A DNA stretch of 64,000 bases from an uncultured Dehalococcoidia bacterium (GCA_951812535.1 CATOSK010000002.1:27665-91664), one strand, 5' to 3'. Shown: positions 1 to 8,580, counted from the first letter of the stretch. Numbers and translations: made by a program. The notes: generated from the letters alone by a model not told the origin.

Positions 1-290
1 ATGGCCTCCCGGCTCACCGGCGTCAGCAGCAGACCTTCCAGCCCGCCCTGCTCGCGTTCCCGCACAAAGGCACGGTTCATCGCGAGCGTACCGGCGAAGG
101 CGAAGGCCACCCAGAGGATTCCCGGGGCCAGCGGATTGACGAACTGAGGGTTCACGCTCAACGCAAAGTTGAACACCACCGCCATCAGGAATCCGAACAG
201 CGCCACCGAGACCACGATGTCCCGCGACCGCAGCTCCAGGAGCAGGTCCTTCCAGAGGATGACCCCCACCGGATGCAGGGCGTTAACCAC
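1..290 (-). CDS. ccmB: Heme exporter subunit CcmB, N-terminal part (runs off window)
   Basis: The first 96 codons are visible and the rest lies beyond base 1. The start is a GTG at 288-290, inside the last codons of ccmA, so the two overlap by 8 nt and are probably translationally coupled. The visible protein has the short cytoplasmic start (WKDLLLELRSRD), a first membrane segment (VSVALFGFLMAVVFNFAL), a second one (GILWVAFAFAGTLAMNRAF) and the conserved EREQGGLEGLLLTPVSR stretch typical of CcmB. CcmB is the membrane subunit of the CcmAB transporter needed for cytochrome c maturation (system I). No ORF was needed to see it: it was translated directly from the minus strand. Confidence 0.88.
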   Translation of the reverse strand, partial: MVNALHPVGVILWKDLLLELRSRDIVVSVALFGFLMAVVFNFALSVNPQFVNPLAPGILWVAFAFAGTLAMNRAFVREREQGGLEGLLLTPVSREA

Positions 291-996
291 CCGGGCCGCC
301 GCCAAGGGAACCCGCTCCCGAAGCGACCGCTTCGGGATGCTCGACCACCACCTTGCCTCCGCGCAGATGCGCTGTCCGGTGGGCCCACTCTCGTCCCCGC
401 TCCACGTTGTGGGTGGTCATCACCACCGTCTTGCCGTCGTTGACGAACTGCTCCAAGATCCCCCGCAGCATTCCCACCGATTCCGGGTCCAGCCCGCCTT
501 CCGGCTCATCCAGCAGCAGCAGGTCGGGGCCATGCAAGACTGCCCGGGCGATTGCCACCCGCTTGGTCATTCCGTGGGAAAGGGTTCTCACCCGCTGATC
601 GGCCCGGTCGTTCATCCCGACCCGCGCCAGGGCCTCGTCAACCCTGCGGTCCAGTTGGGAAAGGCTGAAGAGGCGGCCGTAGAAAGCCAGGTTCTCCCGG
701 CAAGTCAAGTCGTCGTAGAGAAAGCCCTGGTGGCCAACGACACCAACGCGGCGGCGGACGCTCCGCCCTTGCTTGCCAACGTCAAACCCGGCCACTGTGA
801 CCGTTCCCGCGTCGGCCCGCGCCTGGGTGGCAAGGACCCGCAGGAGCGTCGTCTTGCCCGCTCCGTTGGAACCGAACAGCACCAGCAACTCGCCCCACGG
901 AACCACCAGGTCCAGGTCCGACAGCACCGGAAGGTCGCCGTACCCCTTCCGAAGCCCGGACACAGCAATGGCGTTTTCACCGCCGGGTCCGGACAA
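283..996 (-). CDS. ccmA: Heme exporter ATP-binding subunit CcmA
   Basis: A 237-residue single-domain ABC ATPase. It shows Walker A (GSNGAGKTT, about residue 42), the Q-loop region (GVVGHQGFLYDDLT), the signature (LSHGMTKR), Walker B (LLLLDEP) and the switch histidine (TTHN). The short length, the altered signature and the direct overlap with ccmB identify CcmA rather than a generic exporter ATPase. With CcmB it powers the release of heme-loaded CcmE during cytochrome c maturation. It is the upstream member of a minus-strand operon that continues past the left edge. The C-terminal tail is rich in glycine and probably not structured. Confidence 0.88.
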   Translation of the reverse strand: MSGPGGENAIAVSGLRKGYGDLPVLSDLDLVVPWGELLVLFGSNGAGKTTLLRVLATQARADAGTVTVAGFDVGKQGRSVRRRVGVVGHQGFLYDDLTCRENLAFYGRLFSLSQLDRRVDEALARVGMNDRADQRVRTLSHGMTKRVAIARAVLHGPDLLLLDEPEGGLDPESVGMLRGILEQFVNDGKTVVMTTHNVERGREWAHRTAHLRGGKVVVEHPEAVASGAGSLGGGPGG

Positions 997-1046
997 CCGT
1001 CTCCCCTTCGCCAGCCCTGCAACCGCCTGTGGTTCCTGCGTGAACG

Positions 1047-1847
1047 CTACGGGTTCGGATGCTTGACGCTGACCCCGCCGTCCACCGCCCAGGTCTGCCC
1101 CGTCACGTAGGCTGCCGCCGGCGAAGCCAGGAACACCGCCAGGTACCCGATCTCCTTCAACCGTCCCACCCGTCCCAGAGGCACAGTGTTCTTTGCCGCC
1201 TCGTTTCGGTTCCGGTAGGACTCCTCCCCAATCTGGTCCGGGTCGGGGAAGCTACCCGGCGCGATGGAGTTCACCCGGATCCCGTAGGGCGCCCACTCCT
1301 GGGACAGGCATTCCGTCATCCGCATGATGCCCGCCTTGGAAGCGTCATAGGCCGCCGACTCGGGACGCCCTCGGAAGGCCGCCCAGCCGGAAATGTTGAT
1401 CACGCTGCCCTGCCCACGTTCCAGCAGGTGCGGACCCACGGCCCGGCACCCCTGGAAGGCCTGGGTGAGGTTGATGTCCACGATGAAGTGCCAATTCTCT
1501 TCGGTCATTGCCGGAGTGGAGCTTCCCGGGAGCTGCGCCACCGCGCCCCGTATTGAGTCTCCCACGCAGGTCACCAGGACGTCGATGTGACCCAGGGCGG
1601 CGATGGCCTCCTCCGCCACCCGGTCCATATCCGCAGCCTTGGTCGCGTCGCCGGTGAAGGCATGACCCTTGGCGCCCACGGCCTCGATCTCCTTGACCAC
1701 CTGGGTGACGCCGGTGGGAGTCAGAGCGCTCACCGCCACTTCGGCGCCCGCCTCGGCGAAGGCCAGCGCGATTCCCTTCCCGATTCCGCGTCCGGCTCCG
1801 GTTATCAGGACCTTCTGGCCGGCAACGTCAAAAACATCAAGACTCAT
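1047..1847 (-). CDS. SDR-family NAD(P)-dependent oxidoreductase
   Basis: A 266-residue classical short-chain dehydrogenase. The cofactor site TGAGRGIG lies near residue 17, the catalytic serine in NISGWAAF and the Tyr/Lys pair in YDASK. The C-terminal AVDGGVSV motif is usual for the FabG-like group. An insertion after the NNAG position (CVGDSIRGAVAQLPG) is longer than in FabG. The ATG follows a strong GGAGGAACC ribosome site. The substrate cannot be read from sequence. It is followed downstream by ccmA with about 50 nt between, and preceded by an LLM flavin enzyme on the same strand, so the two may form a small catabolic operon. Confidence 0.85.
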   Translation of the reverse strand: MSLDVFDVAGQKVLITGAGRGIGKGIALAFAEAGAEVAVSALTPTGVTQVVKEIEAVGAKGHAFTGDATKAADMDRVAEEAIAALGHIDVLVTCVGDSIRGAVAQLPGSSTPAMTEENWHFIVDINLTQAFQGCRAVGPHLLERGQGSVINISGWAAFRGRPESAAYDASKAGIMRMTECLSQEWAPYGIRVNSIAPGSFPDPDQIGEESYRNRNEAAKNTVPLGRVGRLKEIGYLAVFLASPAAAYVTGQTWAVDGGVSVKHPNP

Positions 1848-1932
1848 GGTTCCTCCCGAGACGCGAAGGCGTCATTGGTTTCCTCGGAATGTCTGCCAAA
1901 ACAAGCGGCGGAAGTGTGGCAGTTGTCCAGCT

Positions 1933-3081
1933 TTAGCCGCTCGCGGATTGCGCCGCCGCCGACCGCTTTTCCTTTTCCCGGAAGTGGGGGATGACGTACT
2001 TCCCGAATAGGCGGATGGAGTTCATCACCTCTTCGTTGGTGGCGTAGCCCGCCTGGAAGATGGGCATAATCTCGTCCACGCCCATCGCCTCGAACTCCTC
2101 TATAACCCGAATACAGTCGTCCGGGTTGCCCACGCAGTAGCCGCCGCCCGCCAGCAGTTCGTCCGGTGTGGGCGGCTTTTGCTGCTGCGGGTCCTGGGAG
2201 GGTCCCCCGCCCCGGACCGCGCCGCCCTGCACGTAGAACTGGTACTCCTTTGGAACTGCGTCGGGATCGACCCCTGCCCATTCCAGCGTGAACCGCTGCC
2301 GGCTCTGGGTCAGGTACCAGTTGGCGACCTCCGCCCCTTTCTCCCGGGCCCGGGCGCCGTTCTCGTCGCAGAACCCCATGGACGACGCCACGACCTGCCG
2401 GTTGACGAAGTGTCCCACCGGGGTGCAGTTCTCGATGGACTCGTAGTAAGCGTTGACCAGCCCCCGGGTCTTGTCCGTTCCGCCCAGGGTGTTCACCAGG
2501 CATCCCAGCCCAAGCTGTCCCGCCAGCCGGAAGGTATCCTCCTGAGTGCAGGCCATCCACAGCGGAGGATGTGGCTTCTGGAGGGGCTTGGGAATCACCT
2601 CCCGGGGCGGGATTCTCCAGTTCTCCCCCTCGTGGGAGAAAACGTCCTGGGTCCACATTCCCGCCAGGCATTCCAGCGTCTCCACCATCATGCTCTGGGT
2701 CTGGTCCACCGAGGTGCCAAAGGGAGTTATCTGGTAGGGCCCCTTGGTGCGCCCCACGCCCACGTCCAACCGCCCGTTGCAGTAGATGTCCAGCGTCGCC
2801 GCCCGCGCCGCCACGTGCAGAGGATGATGCACCGGGGCCAGCACCACGCCGAACCCCAGCCGCATTTTCTCCGTCCGCTCCGCCATCACCGCCAGGGTCA
2901 CTTCCGGCGCGCTGGAGTGGGCGAACTCCGGCAGGAAGTGGTGCTCCACCAGCCAGACGTGCTCGAACCCCATCTCCTCGGCGTAGGCCACCTGCCGGAC
3001 GGCGTCCCACAGCGTGTCGTACTCGGCGGTGGCCGACCAGGGCTTGGGCATTTGCAGTTCGTAAAACATCCCGAAGCGCAT
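1933..3081 (-). CDS. LLM-class flavin-dependent oxidoreductase (luciferase-like monooxygenase)
   Basis: A 382-residue bacterial-luciferase-like (TIM barrel) enzyme. Seen: N-terminal MRFGMFYELQMP, the EHVWLVEHHFLP motif near residue 45, GRLDVGVGRTKG near residue 115, and PKPLQKPHPPLWMA, all typical of the F420/FMN-dependent LLM family. The start chosen is the ATG at 3081, preceded by AAAGGAAA; an in-frame TTG 18 nt upstream is less likely. An opposite-frame reading of this region extends to 533 codons but has no family features. Members of this family are abundant in SAR202-like Chloroflexota, where they are proposed to oxidise recalcitrant organic matter; the actual substrate is unknown. Confidence 0.88.
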   Translation of the reverse strand: MRFGMFYELQMPKPWSATAEYDTLWDAVRQVAYAEEMGFEHVWLVEHHFLPEFAHSSAPEVTLAVMAERTEKMRLGFGVVLAPVHHPLHVAARAATLDIYCNGRLDVGVGRTKGPYQITPFGTSVDQTQSMMVETLECLAGMWTQDVFSHEGENWRIPPREVIPKPLQKPHPPLWMACTQEDTFRLAGQLGLGCLVNTLGGTDKTRGLVNAYYESIENCTPVGHFVNRQVVASSMGFCDENGARAREKGAEVANWYLTQSRQRFTLEWAGVDPDAVPKEYQFYVQGGAVRGGGPSQDPQQQKPPTPDELLAGGGYCVGNPDDCIRVIEEFEAMGVDEIMPIFQAGYATNEEVMNSIRLFGKYVIPHFREKEKRSAAAQSASG

Positions 3082-3175
3082 AGTTTTTCCTTTCAACAAC
3101 GCCGAGTTCCGGGGGGGCTGAACCGAGTGTAGAGCAGCCCCGCCGGTCAGTCAATTTGGCTCCGGCCTTTTCTGG

Positions 3176-3181
3176 TAGAAT
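3176..3181 (+). promoter_or_regulatory. Possible -10 box of a leaderless PaREP1 transcript
   Basis: TAGAAT lies 6 nt before the ATG of the PaREP1 gene, at the spacing seen for better-supported leaderless starts elsewhere in this window. No good -35 box and no ribosome site are visible, so this is tentative. Confidence 0.35.
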
Positions 3182-3187
3182 CGTGTC

Positions 3188-3544
3188 ATGCAGCAAGCGC
3201 AGACCTACCAACAGCGAAGCCGGGAAAACCTGGCCAAGGCATACCGGGAACTGGAGGCTGGAGACCTGACCCAAGCCTCGGAAAAGGGCTGGGGAGCGGT
3301 GGCCCTCATGGTCAAGTCCGTCGCCCAGCGTCGGGGCTGGCGCCACCGCCGCCACGGCTGGCTTCACGGCGTCGTGGACGACCTCGTAGAGGAAACCGGC
3401 GACGGCGAGTTGAACCGGCTGTTCAGCATAGCCAGTGATCTCCACGTCAATTTCTTCGAGGGTTGGTTACGCCCCAGACGCATCAGTCAGGGCATCCATG
3501 ACGTAGAGCATTTTATGGAAAGGGTTGAACGCCTGCTGACCTGA
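3188..3544 (+). CDS. PaREP1/HEPN-like domain protein
   Basis: A 118-residue all-helical protein. The N-terminal YREL-EAGDLTQASEKGWGA stretch and the following VALMVKSVAQRRGW helix match the PaREP1 family, which is HEPN-like. A second half (DLHVNFFEGWLRPRRI) matches the C-terminal part of the paralogue at 4655-5053. HEPN proteins are often RNA-binding or RNase toxins, but the usual RxxxxH motif is not obvious here (R..H residues occur in GWRHRRHGWLH). No nucleotidyltransferase partner is adjacent. The role is unknown. Confidence 0.72.
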   Translation: MQQAQTYQQRSRENLAKAYRELEAGDLTQASEKGWGAVALMVKSVAQRRGWRHRRHGWLHGVVDDLVEETGDGELNRLFSIASDLHVNFFEGWLRPRRISQGIHDVEHFMERVERLLT

Positions 3545-3575
3545 ATCCCCACCCCACAAGACTGAGAGAAAGGCC

Positions 3576-4610
3576 ATGAAAGCTGTCTACATAAGCCAAT
3601 ACGGTGGCACCGACGTCCTGACCTGTGGCGACCGCCCTGAACCGGAAATAGCCCCCGGAGAGGTCATGCTGCGCGTCCGCGGCAGCGCCCTCAACCGCCT
3701 GGACATCGGAATGCGCTCAGGGCGAGGCTACCAGGGTCCTCTGCCCCGCATCATGGGCTGCGACGTGGCCGGCGAAGTCGTCCAGATCAGCCCCGACGCC
3801 GACACCAACCTCTCCGTCGGAGACCATGTCGTCCTAGACAACAGGGTCAAGTGCGCCGGTAACTGCGAGTACTGCATCCAGGGGTTGGACCAGTACTGTC
3901 CTCAACAAAAGCGCCTGGGCGTCGACCTGGACGGCGGGCACGCGGAGTACATCACGGCACCCGCCATCAACGCCTATAAAGTGCGCGACGACATGAGCTT
4001 CCCCGAGGCCGCCTCCCTGCCGCTGGCCTGCCACACCGCCTGGCACTGCCTGGTCACCCAGGCCCAGATTCAGCCCTGGGATGAAGTCCTCATCCACGCC
4101 GCCAGCAGCGGCGTCGCCAGCATGGGAATCCAGATCGCCAAGATGATGGGATGCCGCGTCATCACCACCGCCGGCGTGGACTGGAAAATCGAGAAAGCAA
4201 GAGAGATCGGCGCCGACGAGGTCATCAACTACAGGGAGACCGACAGCATCAGCCGCGCCGTCATGGAATTGACCAACGGCAAGGGAGTGGACGTGGTCTT
4301 CGACGTAGTGGGCGCCGACGTCTGGGAGGAGAGCATGCTCTCCCTGAAGCCCAACGGCAGGCTGGTCATCACCGGCGTCACCTCCGGCGCGCGCACCGAG
4401 ATGAACCTGTCCGTCCTCCAGGGCCGACCTCTGCACCTCATGGGCAGCGGGGGACGCAGCCGCCGGACCTTCGGCGACGTGATGACTCTTGTCAACCGGG
4501 GCGAGCTGCGCGGCATCGTCAGCCAGACCTTCCCGCTGGAGGAGGTTGCCGAGGCTCACCAGGTCATGGAGGACCGAGAATTCTTCGGAAAGCTGGTAAT
4601 CGAAAGCTAG
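3576..4610 (+). CDS. Zinc-dependent alcohol dehydrogenase / quinone oxidoreductase (MDR family)
   Basis: A 344-residue medium-chain dehydrogenase. The N-terminal GroES-like part has GCDVAGEV and a structural-zinc lobe with Cys residues in NRVKCAGNCEYCIQGLDQYC. The Rossmann part has the ASSGVASMGIQIAKMMGCRV nucleotide-binding turn near residue 175 and a DVVFDVVGADVWEE stretch. The C-terminus (EVAEAHQVMEDREFFGKLVI) is typical of zinc MDR enzymes. The ATG is preceded by GAGAGAAAGG. It lies between two PaREP1 genes. The substrate is not inferable. Confidence 0.87.
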   Translation: MKAVYISQYGGTDVLTCGDRPEPEIAPGEVMLRVRGSALNRLDIGMRSGRGYQGPLPRIMGCDVAGEVVQISPDADTNLSVGDHVVLDNRVKCAGNCEYCIQGLDQYCPQQKRLGVDLDGGHAEYITAPAINAYKVRDDMSFPEAASLPLACHTAWHCLVTQAQIQPWDEVLIHAASSGVASMGIQIAKMMGCRVITTAGVDWKIEKAREIGADEVINYRETDSISRAVMELTNGKGVDVVFDVVGADVWEESMLSLKPNGRLVITGVTSGARTEMNLSVLQGRPLHLMGSGGRSRRTFGDVMTLVNRGELRGIVSQTFPLEEVAEAHQVMEDREFFGKLVIES

Positions 4611-4620
4611 GGCAAAAGCA

Positions 4621-4648
4621 ACGGGCCGCAGTTGTTGCTCCGGCCCGT
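4621..4648. terminator. Hairpin between convergent genes
   Basis: ACGGGCCG (4621-4628) pairs with CGGCCCGT (4641-4648) across a 12-nt loop. It sits between the convergent ends of the alcohol dehydrogenase and PaREP1 genes. There is no U-tract, so termination activity is uncertain. Confidence 0.45.
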
Positions 4649-4654
4649 CGACGC

Positions 4655-5053
4655 TTATCGGTTGGCCCCCGGTTGTAACTCTGCCCTGGCCTCGAGGACC
4701 GTCTTCACAAATAGTTGGATGTCAGGAAGACAACTGTCCAGGTTTTGCCGTTCCATCCAGTCGTTGTAAAAGTTGGAGTGGCACGATTCAGCAATGTTCA
4801 ACCCTGCACGGAAAACAGTATTTCCTGAATGCTCGGCGAGGTCCATCATCGCACGGCGCCGGTGCTGGTATTTGCTGTGAAGCAGGCCGTGGCTGGCGCA
4901 GTAGGCCTTCATGGCATGGGACGCGGCTCCCCACAGCTTCTCAGCGGCTTGGGGATAATCGCCAGCCTCAATCTCGCGCTCCGCATCGGCCAGGGTCTTC
5001 CAGGCCAGGCGGGTGTGCTTCTCAACCAAGGTTTCCGAAGGGCGTGCTGTCAT
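4655..5053 (-). CDS. PaREP1/HEPN-like domain protein (paralogue)
   Basis: A 132-residue protein from the ATG at 5053, which follows AAGGGAAC; in-frame ATGs further upstream (5074, 5101) have no better site and add residues that do not look like protein. Features match the gene at 3188: ADAEREIEAGDYPQAAEKLW, then an AxAHAMKAYC-type helix, and a C-terminal NFYNDWMERQNLDSCLPDI block. It contains the R/H pattern SKYQHRRRAMMD. Two copies flanking one dehydrogenase, plus a remnant at 30416-30541, show that the family is expanded here. Function unknown; RNA-related or toxin-like roles are only suggested by HEPN kinship. Confidence 0.72.
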   Translation of the reverse strand: MTARPSETLVEKHTRLAWKTLADAEREIEAGDYPQAAEKLWGAASHAMKAYCASHGLLHSKYQHRRRAMMDLAEHSGNTVFRAGLNIAESCHSNFYNDWMERQNLDSCLPDIQLFVKTVLEARAELQPGANR

Positions 5054-5235
5054 GTACCGTTCCCTTGTCAGCATTTTACAGACCGCGTTGGGCGTTGTCA
5101 TCGGCCTACCAAGCCCTGGCACTCCGCCTGAGTCTCCCCCATAGCCAAACGCGGCAGCCTCCGGGTAAAATACCGTCGTCCCCCGGCGGCATTCGACGGC
5201 GGTGACAACCCCACGTTTAAGCAAGGAGCATCGCC

Positions 5236-5991
5236 ATGAAAATCGCTCGCTACCTGGCCCACGGCGACATAAGCTACGGTGTCGTTGAAGGGAACAACGT
5301 CAAGGAACTCAGCGCCCCTCCCTTTGGTGACTACACCGTTACCGACCACACCCACACCCTGGACGAGGTCAAGCTGCTGGCCCCCTGCATCCCTCCCAAA
5401 ATCCTGGCCATTGGGTTGAACTATTCCAGCCACCTTCACGACCGCCCGGGTCCCACCGAGCCAATGGTGTTCTACAAGACGCCCACCTCAGTCATCGGCC
5501 CCGAGGAGACCATCATTCGGCCCAAGGATACAGCCCGCCTCGACGCGGAGTGCGAGTTGGTGGTAGTTATCAAGGACCAGTGCCGGAACGTCTCCGAAGC
5601 CGACGCCATGAACCACGTTCTCGGGTACACCTGCGGCAACGACGTTAGCGCCAGGGATTGGCAGCGGGAGGACCGCAACTGGTGGCGGGCCAAGTCCGCC
5701 GACACCTTCTCTCCCGCGGGGCCCTTCATCGTGGACGACCTTGATCCCGGCAACGTCCGGGTCAAGACCCGCATCAACGGCGTCGAGGTCCAGAACGAGA
5801 GCACGTCCTATCTGATCTTCGGTATCGCTACCCTCATCTCCTATTGCTCCAAGTTCGTGACCCTGGAGCCCGGGGACATGATCTACACCGGCACCCCCGG
5901 CGAGCCAGGTGAGATGAAGGACGGCGACGTCTGCGAGATCGAAATCGACGGTATCGGTGTCCTCCGCAACCCCATCAAGCTCGAAGCCTAA
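5236..5991 (+). CDS. Fumarylacetoacetate hydrolase family protein
   Basis: A 251-residue FAH-fold enzyme. Visible family features: KILAIGLNYSSHL, the metal-binding acidic positions in DAECELVVVI (E-x-E with the later D), GYTCGNDVSARDWQ, and the C-terminal EPGDMIYTGTPGEPGEMKDGD. The ATG follows AAGGAGCATCGCC. Relatives are 2-hydroxyhepta-2,4-diene-1,7-dioate isomerases, acylpyruvases or oxaloacetate decarboxylases in aromatic or keto-acid breakdown; the exact reaction cannot be assigned. A strong terminator follows immediately. Confidence 0.88.
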   Translation: MKIARYLAHGDISYGVVEGNNVKELSAPPFGDYTVTDHTHTLDEVKLLAPCIPPKILAIGLNYSSHLHDRPGPTEPMVFYKTPTSVIGPEETIIRPKDTARLDAECELVVVIKDQCRNVSEADAMNHVLGYTCGNDVSARDWQREDRNWWRAKSADTFSPAGPFIVDDLDPGNVRVKTRINGVEVQNESTSYLIFGIATLISYCSKFVTLEPGDMIYTGTPGEPGEMKDGDVCEIEIDGIGVLRNPIKLEA

Positions 5992-6010
5992 CCCGGCTCA
6001 ACCCCGAAAC

Positions 6011-6047
6011 AAGAAAAAGAGCGGGCAACACTCCCGCTCTTTTTCTT
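6011..6047. terminator. Bidirectional Rho-independent terminator
   Basis: A perfect 15-bp stem: AAGAAAAAGAGCGGG (6011-6025) pairs with CCCGCTCTTTTTCTT (6033-6047) across a 7-nt loop. The A-tract and T-tract make it work in both directions, between the convergent FAH hydrolase (+) and binding-protein (-) genes. Confidence 0.92.
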
Positions 6048-6086
6048 GTCTTGCTATTTGACCTGTCCGCCGTTGAGCATGCTACC

Positions 6087-7223
6087 CTACCCGGCCCTCC
6101 ACGGATAAACCAACTCGCCGTCGCGCCGCTCCGGAGGCCACACCACCACCTTCCGACCCTGCTGCCACTGGACCAGCGACACCGAACGTCCCACCTGCTC
6201 CCCGGTTACCGGATCAATCCTGAACCGGCCGCAGAACGTGGAGAAGTCCAACTCTCCAGCCGCCCGCCGGAGCGCATCTTGCTCCAGGCAACCCGCGTCC
6301 TCAACGCACCGCTGCGCCACCAGCCCCGCAGCGTAGGCCTGTGCCATCGGATAGTCCACCGGGCGGCCGTCGGCGCGCTCCAGCGAAGCCAGCACGTCGG
6401 CTTCCGGAGGGCCGTAGTCCACAGCTTCGGTTGACCCCGGCTCCCACTGGCTCGGCCCGATGAACCCGTCGGCTGCCCCGCCCAACCCATCCGGGAACTG
6501 CTGGATTCCGGCTGCCACAACCGCCGCTGCGCCGATCCTGGGGCGGGCCTTCACCAGCCGTTCCCCCAACTCCAGGTCGTTGTAGATTCGCCCCACGGCG
6601 ACCAGGACATCCGGTTCCAACTCGGCCAGTTCCGCCACAATGGAGTCCCAGCCCGGGTTGTCCGGCTCATACTCCCGCACCAGCGCCGTTTCAAAATCCA
6701 GGCCTTCCGCCTCTCTCTCGGCGCCGCTGCTCACCGCCCGGGGAAAGGCCCCCGACCCCGCCCGCACTACCGCTATCGTCCGCGCTCCTTCATCGGCCTT
6801 ACGGACCAGGGGGAGCAAGCCGGAGAGATAGCGACTGGCCGGGGCCAGAATCCCGACCACCCGGCCATGACCCTTCCGGTAAATCCCGTCTCCAGCCCCT
6901 CCCTGGTTCCACAAAGTCCATCCGAGTTCCTCGGAAATCTCCGCCGCTGCATTGGACAGCACGGTGGAATAGGGCCCCATCAGCAGGTCCACCTGGTCTT
7001 CCAGGATCAACCGGCGGGTCACCTCCCGCACTTGGCCCCTCCGGCTCTCGTCGTCGTAATGGACGACCTCCACCGGAACGCTTCTCCCTCCAGCATCCAT
7101 TCCTCCGGCGGCATTGGCGTCCGCCGCCCACGCCCGCAACCCCGCCAGGGCCTGCCATCCTTGCATGTGAAACTGCCCCGACAGCGATGCCGGCATTCCC
7201 ACTTTCACCACTGTTGCGGCCAT
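6087..7223 (-). CDS. Branched-chain amino acid-type solute-binding protein (Peripla_BP_6) without signal peptide
   Basis: A 378-residue type I periplasmic-binding fold. It starts with VVKVGMPASLSGQFHMQG, the usual first strand of LivJ/urea-type receptors, followed by the DLLMGPYSTVLSNAAAE hinge region and the later ALVREYEPDNPGWDSIVAEL lobe. The ATG follows GGGGGGAA. There is no secretion signal: the mature fold begins at residue 6. The protein is therefore probably cytoplasmic, or its true start is missing, but no upstream in-frame signal sequence was found. No transporter genes are adjacent; the upstream same-strand neighbour encodes a FIST sensor protein, which suggests a ligand-sensing role. 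Confidence 0.8.
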   Translation of the reverse strand: MAATVVKVGMPASLSGQFHMQGWQALAGLRAWAADANAAGGMDAGGRSVPVEVVHYDDESRRGQVREVTRRLILEDQVDLLMGPYSTVLSNAAAEISEELGWTLWNQGGAGDGIYRKGHGRVVGILAPASRYLSGLLPLVRKADEGARTIAVVRAGSGAFPRAVSSGAEREAEGLDFETALVREYEPDNPGWDSIVAELAELEPDVLVAVGRIYNDLELGERLVKARPRIGAAAVVAAGIQQFPDGLGGAADGFIGPSQWEPGSTEAVDYGPPEADVLASLERADGRPVDYPMAQAYAAGLVAQRCVEDAGCLEQDALRRAAGELDFSTFCGRFRIDPVTGEQVGRSVSLVQWQQGRKVVVWPPERRDGELVYPWRAG

Positions 7224-7258
7224 TTCCCCCCTGAGTCACCAGTCCTTCGGACGAAAAT

Positions 7259-7282
7259 CGGGGCAGGCCCAGGCCTGCCCCG
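7259..7282 (-). terminator. Rho-independent terminator after the FIST gene
   Basis: A perfect 11-bp palindrome, CGGGGCAGGCC (7259-7269) with GGCCTGCCCCG (7272-7282). On the minus strand it is followed by ATTTTC. It lies between the end of the FIST gene and the start of the solute-binding gene. Confidence 0.7.
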
Positions 7283-7317
7283 CCACCGCGCAAATTGTGC
7301 CAGGAGCCGCCTGGAAA

Positions 7318-8502
7318 TCAGCTCCGCGCCCGGAAGATCCCAAAGGAACTGGTGTACCCGTGCAGGAAAGTTGTCCCGCTCACCGGCCCGATCTCACCGT
7401 TGCAGAAGAACCCGCCCAGGGGTACCTGCCCAAGCTTGTCCCGGAATACTTCCGAGTCGTGGTTCGGCTTGCCGTACAGATATTGCCCCCGGCCCAGGCA
7501 CGAAAACAACAGAGCTCCCTGGGCCTGGTTTTCCCGGTTATCCCCGGCATACCGCTCCAGCACCGCCACCAAGTCCTCCGCCGAGGTCTCGGCGTCCCGC
7601 AGGTGGAATTGGACCAGTTGCCCTTCTTTCAGCAACTCCCCGATGGCCACCGCGCCCGACTGCTCGTCCATCCCCATCACGTTGCGGATGAGGAAATCCC
7701 CATGCTTGGGCTGGTCAATGAACTCGTCCATCACCACCCCGAGGAACAGGGATGTACGCATCAGCCCCCGGTCCCGCTCGTTCAACTGCTGGAACAGCTC
7801 CCGCAGAACGTCCAGTGGGCGCTTTCCGTCCAGTTCCTGTAGCAGGTTGCGCTCACTGCCCGTTATCCGCATGGATTCGCCGACGGGACGGCATCCCTGG
7901 GCCACCACCGTATCCACAACAATGTTGCCGTGCAGCCCGATTCCCACCGCTCCGTTGCGGAATACCTGGTCGTTCAGGAACAGCGCGTTCTGTCCCTGCT
8001 GCCGGGCCCCGCTGGCCAGTCCGCCGATCTTGGCTGATTGTTCGAAGGCGAAATCCAGCCCCAGGATCAGGTTCTGCACCGGAAACGAGAACGGGTCCGC
8101 CAGTATGACGAACTGGGGATCGTCGCTCCTGGCCACCTGCATGATGTCTTCCCACGAATTGGGGCCGGCATCCAGGTCCGGCAGTGCGTCGCCTTGAATG
8201 TGTACTCCATGGATGGCCACGCCGGGAAGACTCGCCGCGGTGACTGAAACAGCCGGCTGCTGCTCCACCTCCTGTCCGTTGCCGATGATGCCGCCGCCGG
8301 AGCACCCCAGAATATTGGAGGTGCCCAGCTGCTCCCGGACCATCTCCGGTATGTCTTCATATCGGTCTTCGTGGTGGGCGGATACGAAAATCACCGCGAG
8401 GTCGGCGGCTGCCCCAGCCATCTGCCGATTGATGCTGGCTACACAATCGGCGATGGCGTCATCCAAGCCGGGTTTGTCGGAAAGTTCGGAAGCCCATTTC
8501 AT
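7318..8502 (-). CDS. FIST domain signal-transduction protein
   Basis: A 394-residue FIST_N plus FIST_C protein. FIST_N is seen as LAVIFVSAHHEDRYEDIPEM, GCSGGGIIGNGQEVEQQPAV and KIGGLASGA; FIST_C as LFFSC-like LLFSCLGRGQYLYG and GQVPLGGFFCNGEIGPVSG. FIST domains are predicted small-ligand (amino acid) sensors, usually fused to or near signalling domains; here it stands alone. The start at 8502 was chosen because AGGGAGGT lies 7 nt upstream; the in-frame upstream codons lack a site. Downstream on the same strand, after a terminator, is a leaderless-signal solute-binding protein. Confidence 0.88.
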   Translation of the reverse strand: MKWASELSDKPGLDDAIADCVASINRQMAGAAADLAVIFVSAHHEDRYEDIPEMVREQLGTSNILGCSGGGIIGNGQEVEQQPAVSVTAASLPGVAIHGVHIQGDALPDLDAGPNSWEDIMQVARSDDPQFVILADPFSFPVQNLILGLDFAFEQSAKIGGLASGARQQGQNALFLNDQVFRNGAVGIGLHGNIVVDTVVAQGCRPVGESMRITGSERNLLQELDGKRPLDVLRELFQQLNERDRGLMRTSLFLGVVMDEFIDQPKHGDFLIRNVMGMDEQSGAVAIGELLKEGQLVQFHLRDAETSAEDLVAVLERYAGDNRENQAQGALLFSCLGRGQYLYGKPNHDSEVFRDKLGQVPLGGFFCNGEIGPVSGTTFLHGYTSSFGIFRARS

Positions 8503-8580
8503 GGCGGGTACCTCCCTGGCGTTGCCTTGGCCCACGCCTCGTGCTGTTCCGGTAAGTATACCAACGGAACCAGCCCCCCG

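Noticed and set aside
1844..3445. 533-codon minus-strand open frame
   Set aside because: It is another frame of the LLM gene (Gly/Arg-rich, no family motifs); the LLM frame has all family signatures.
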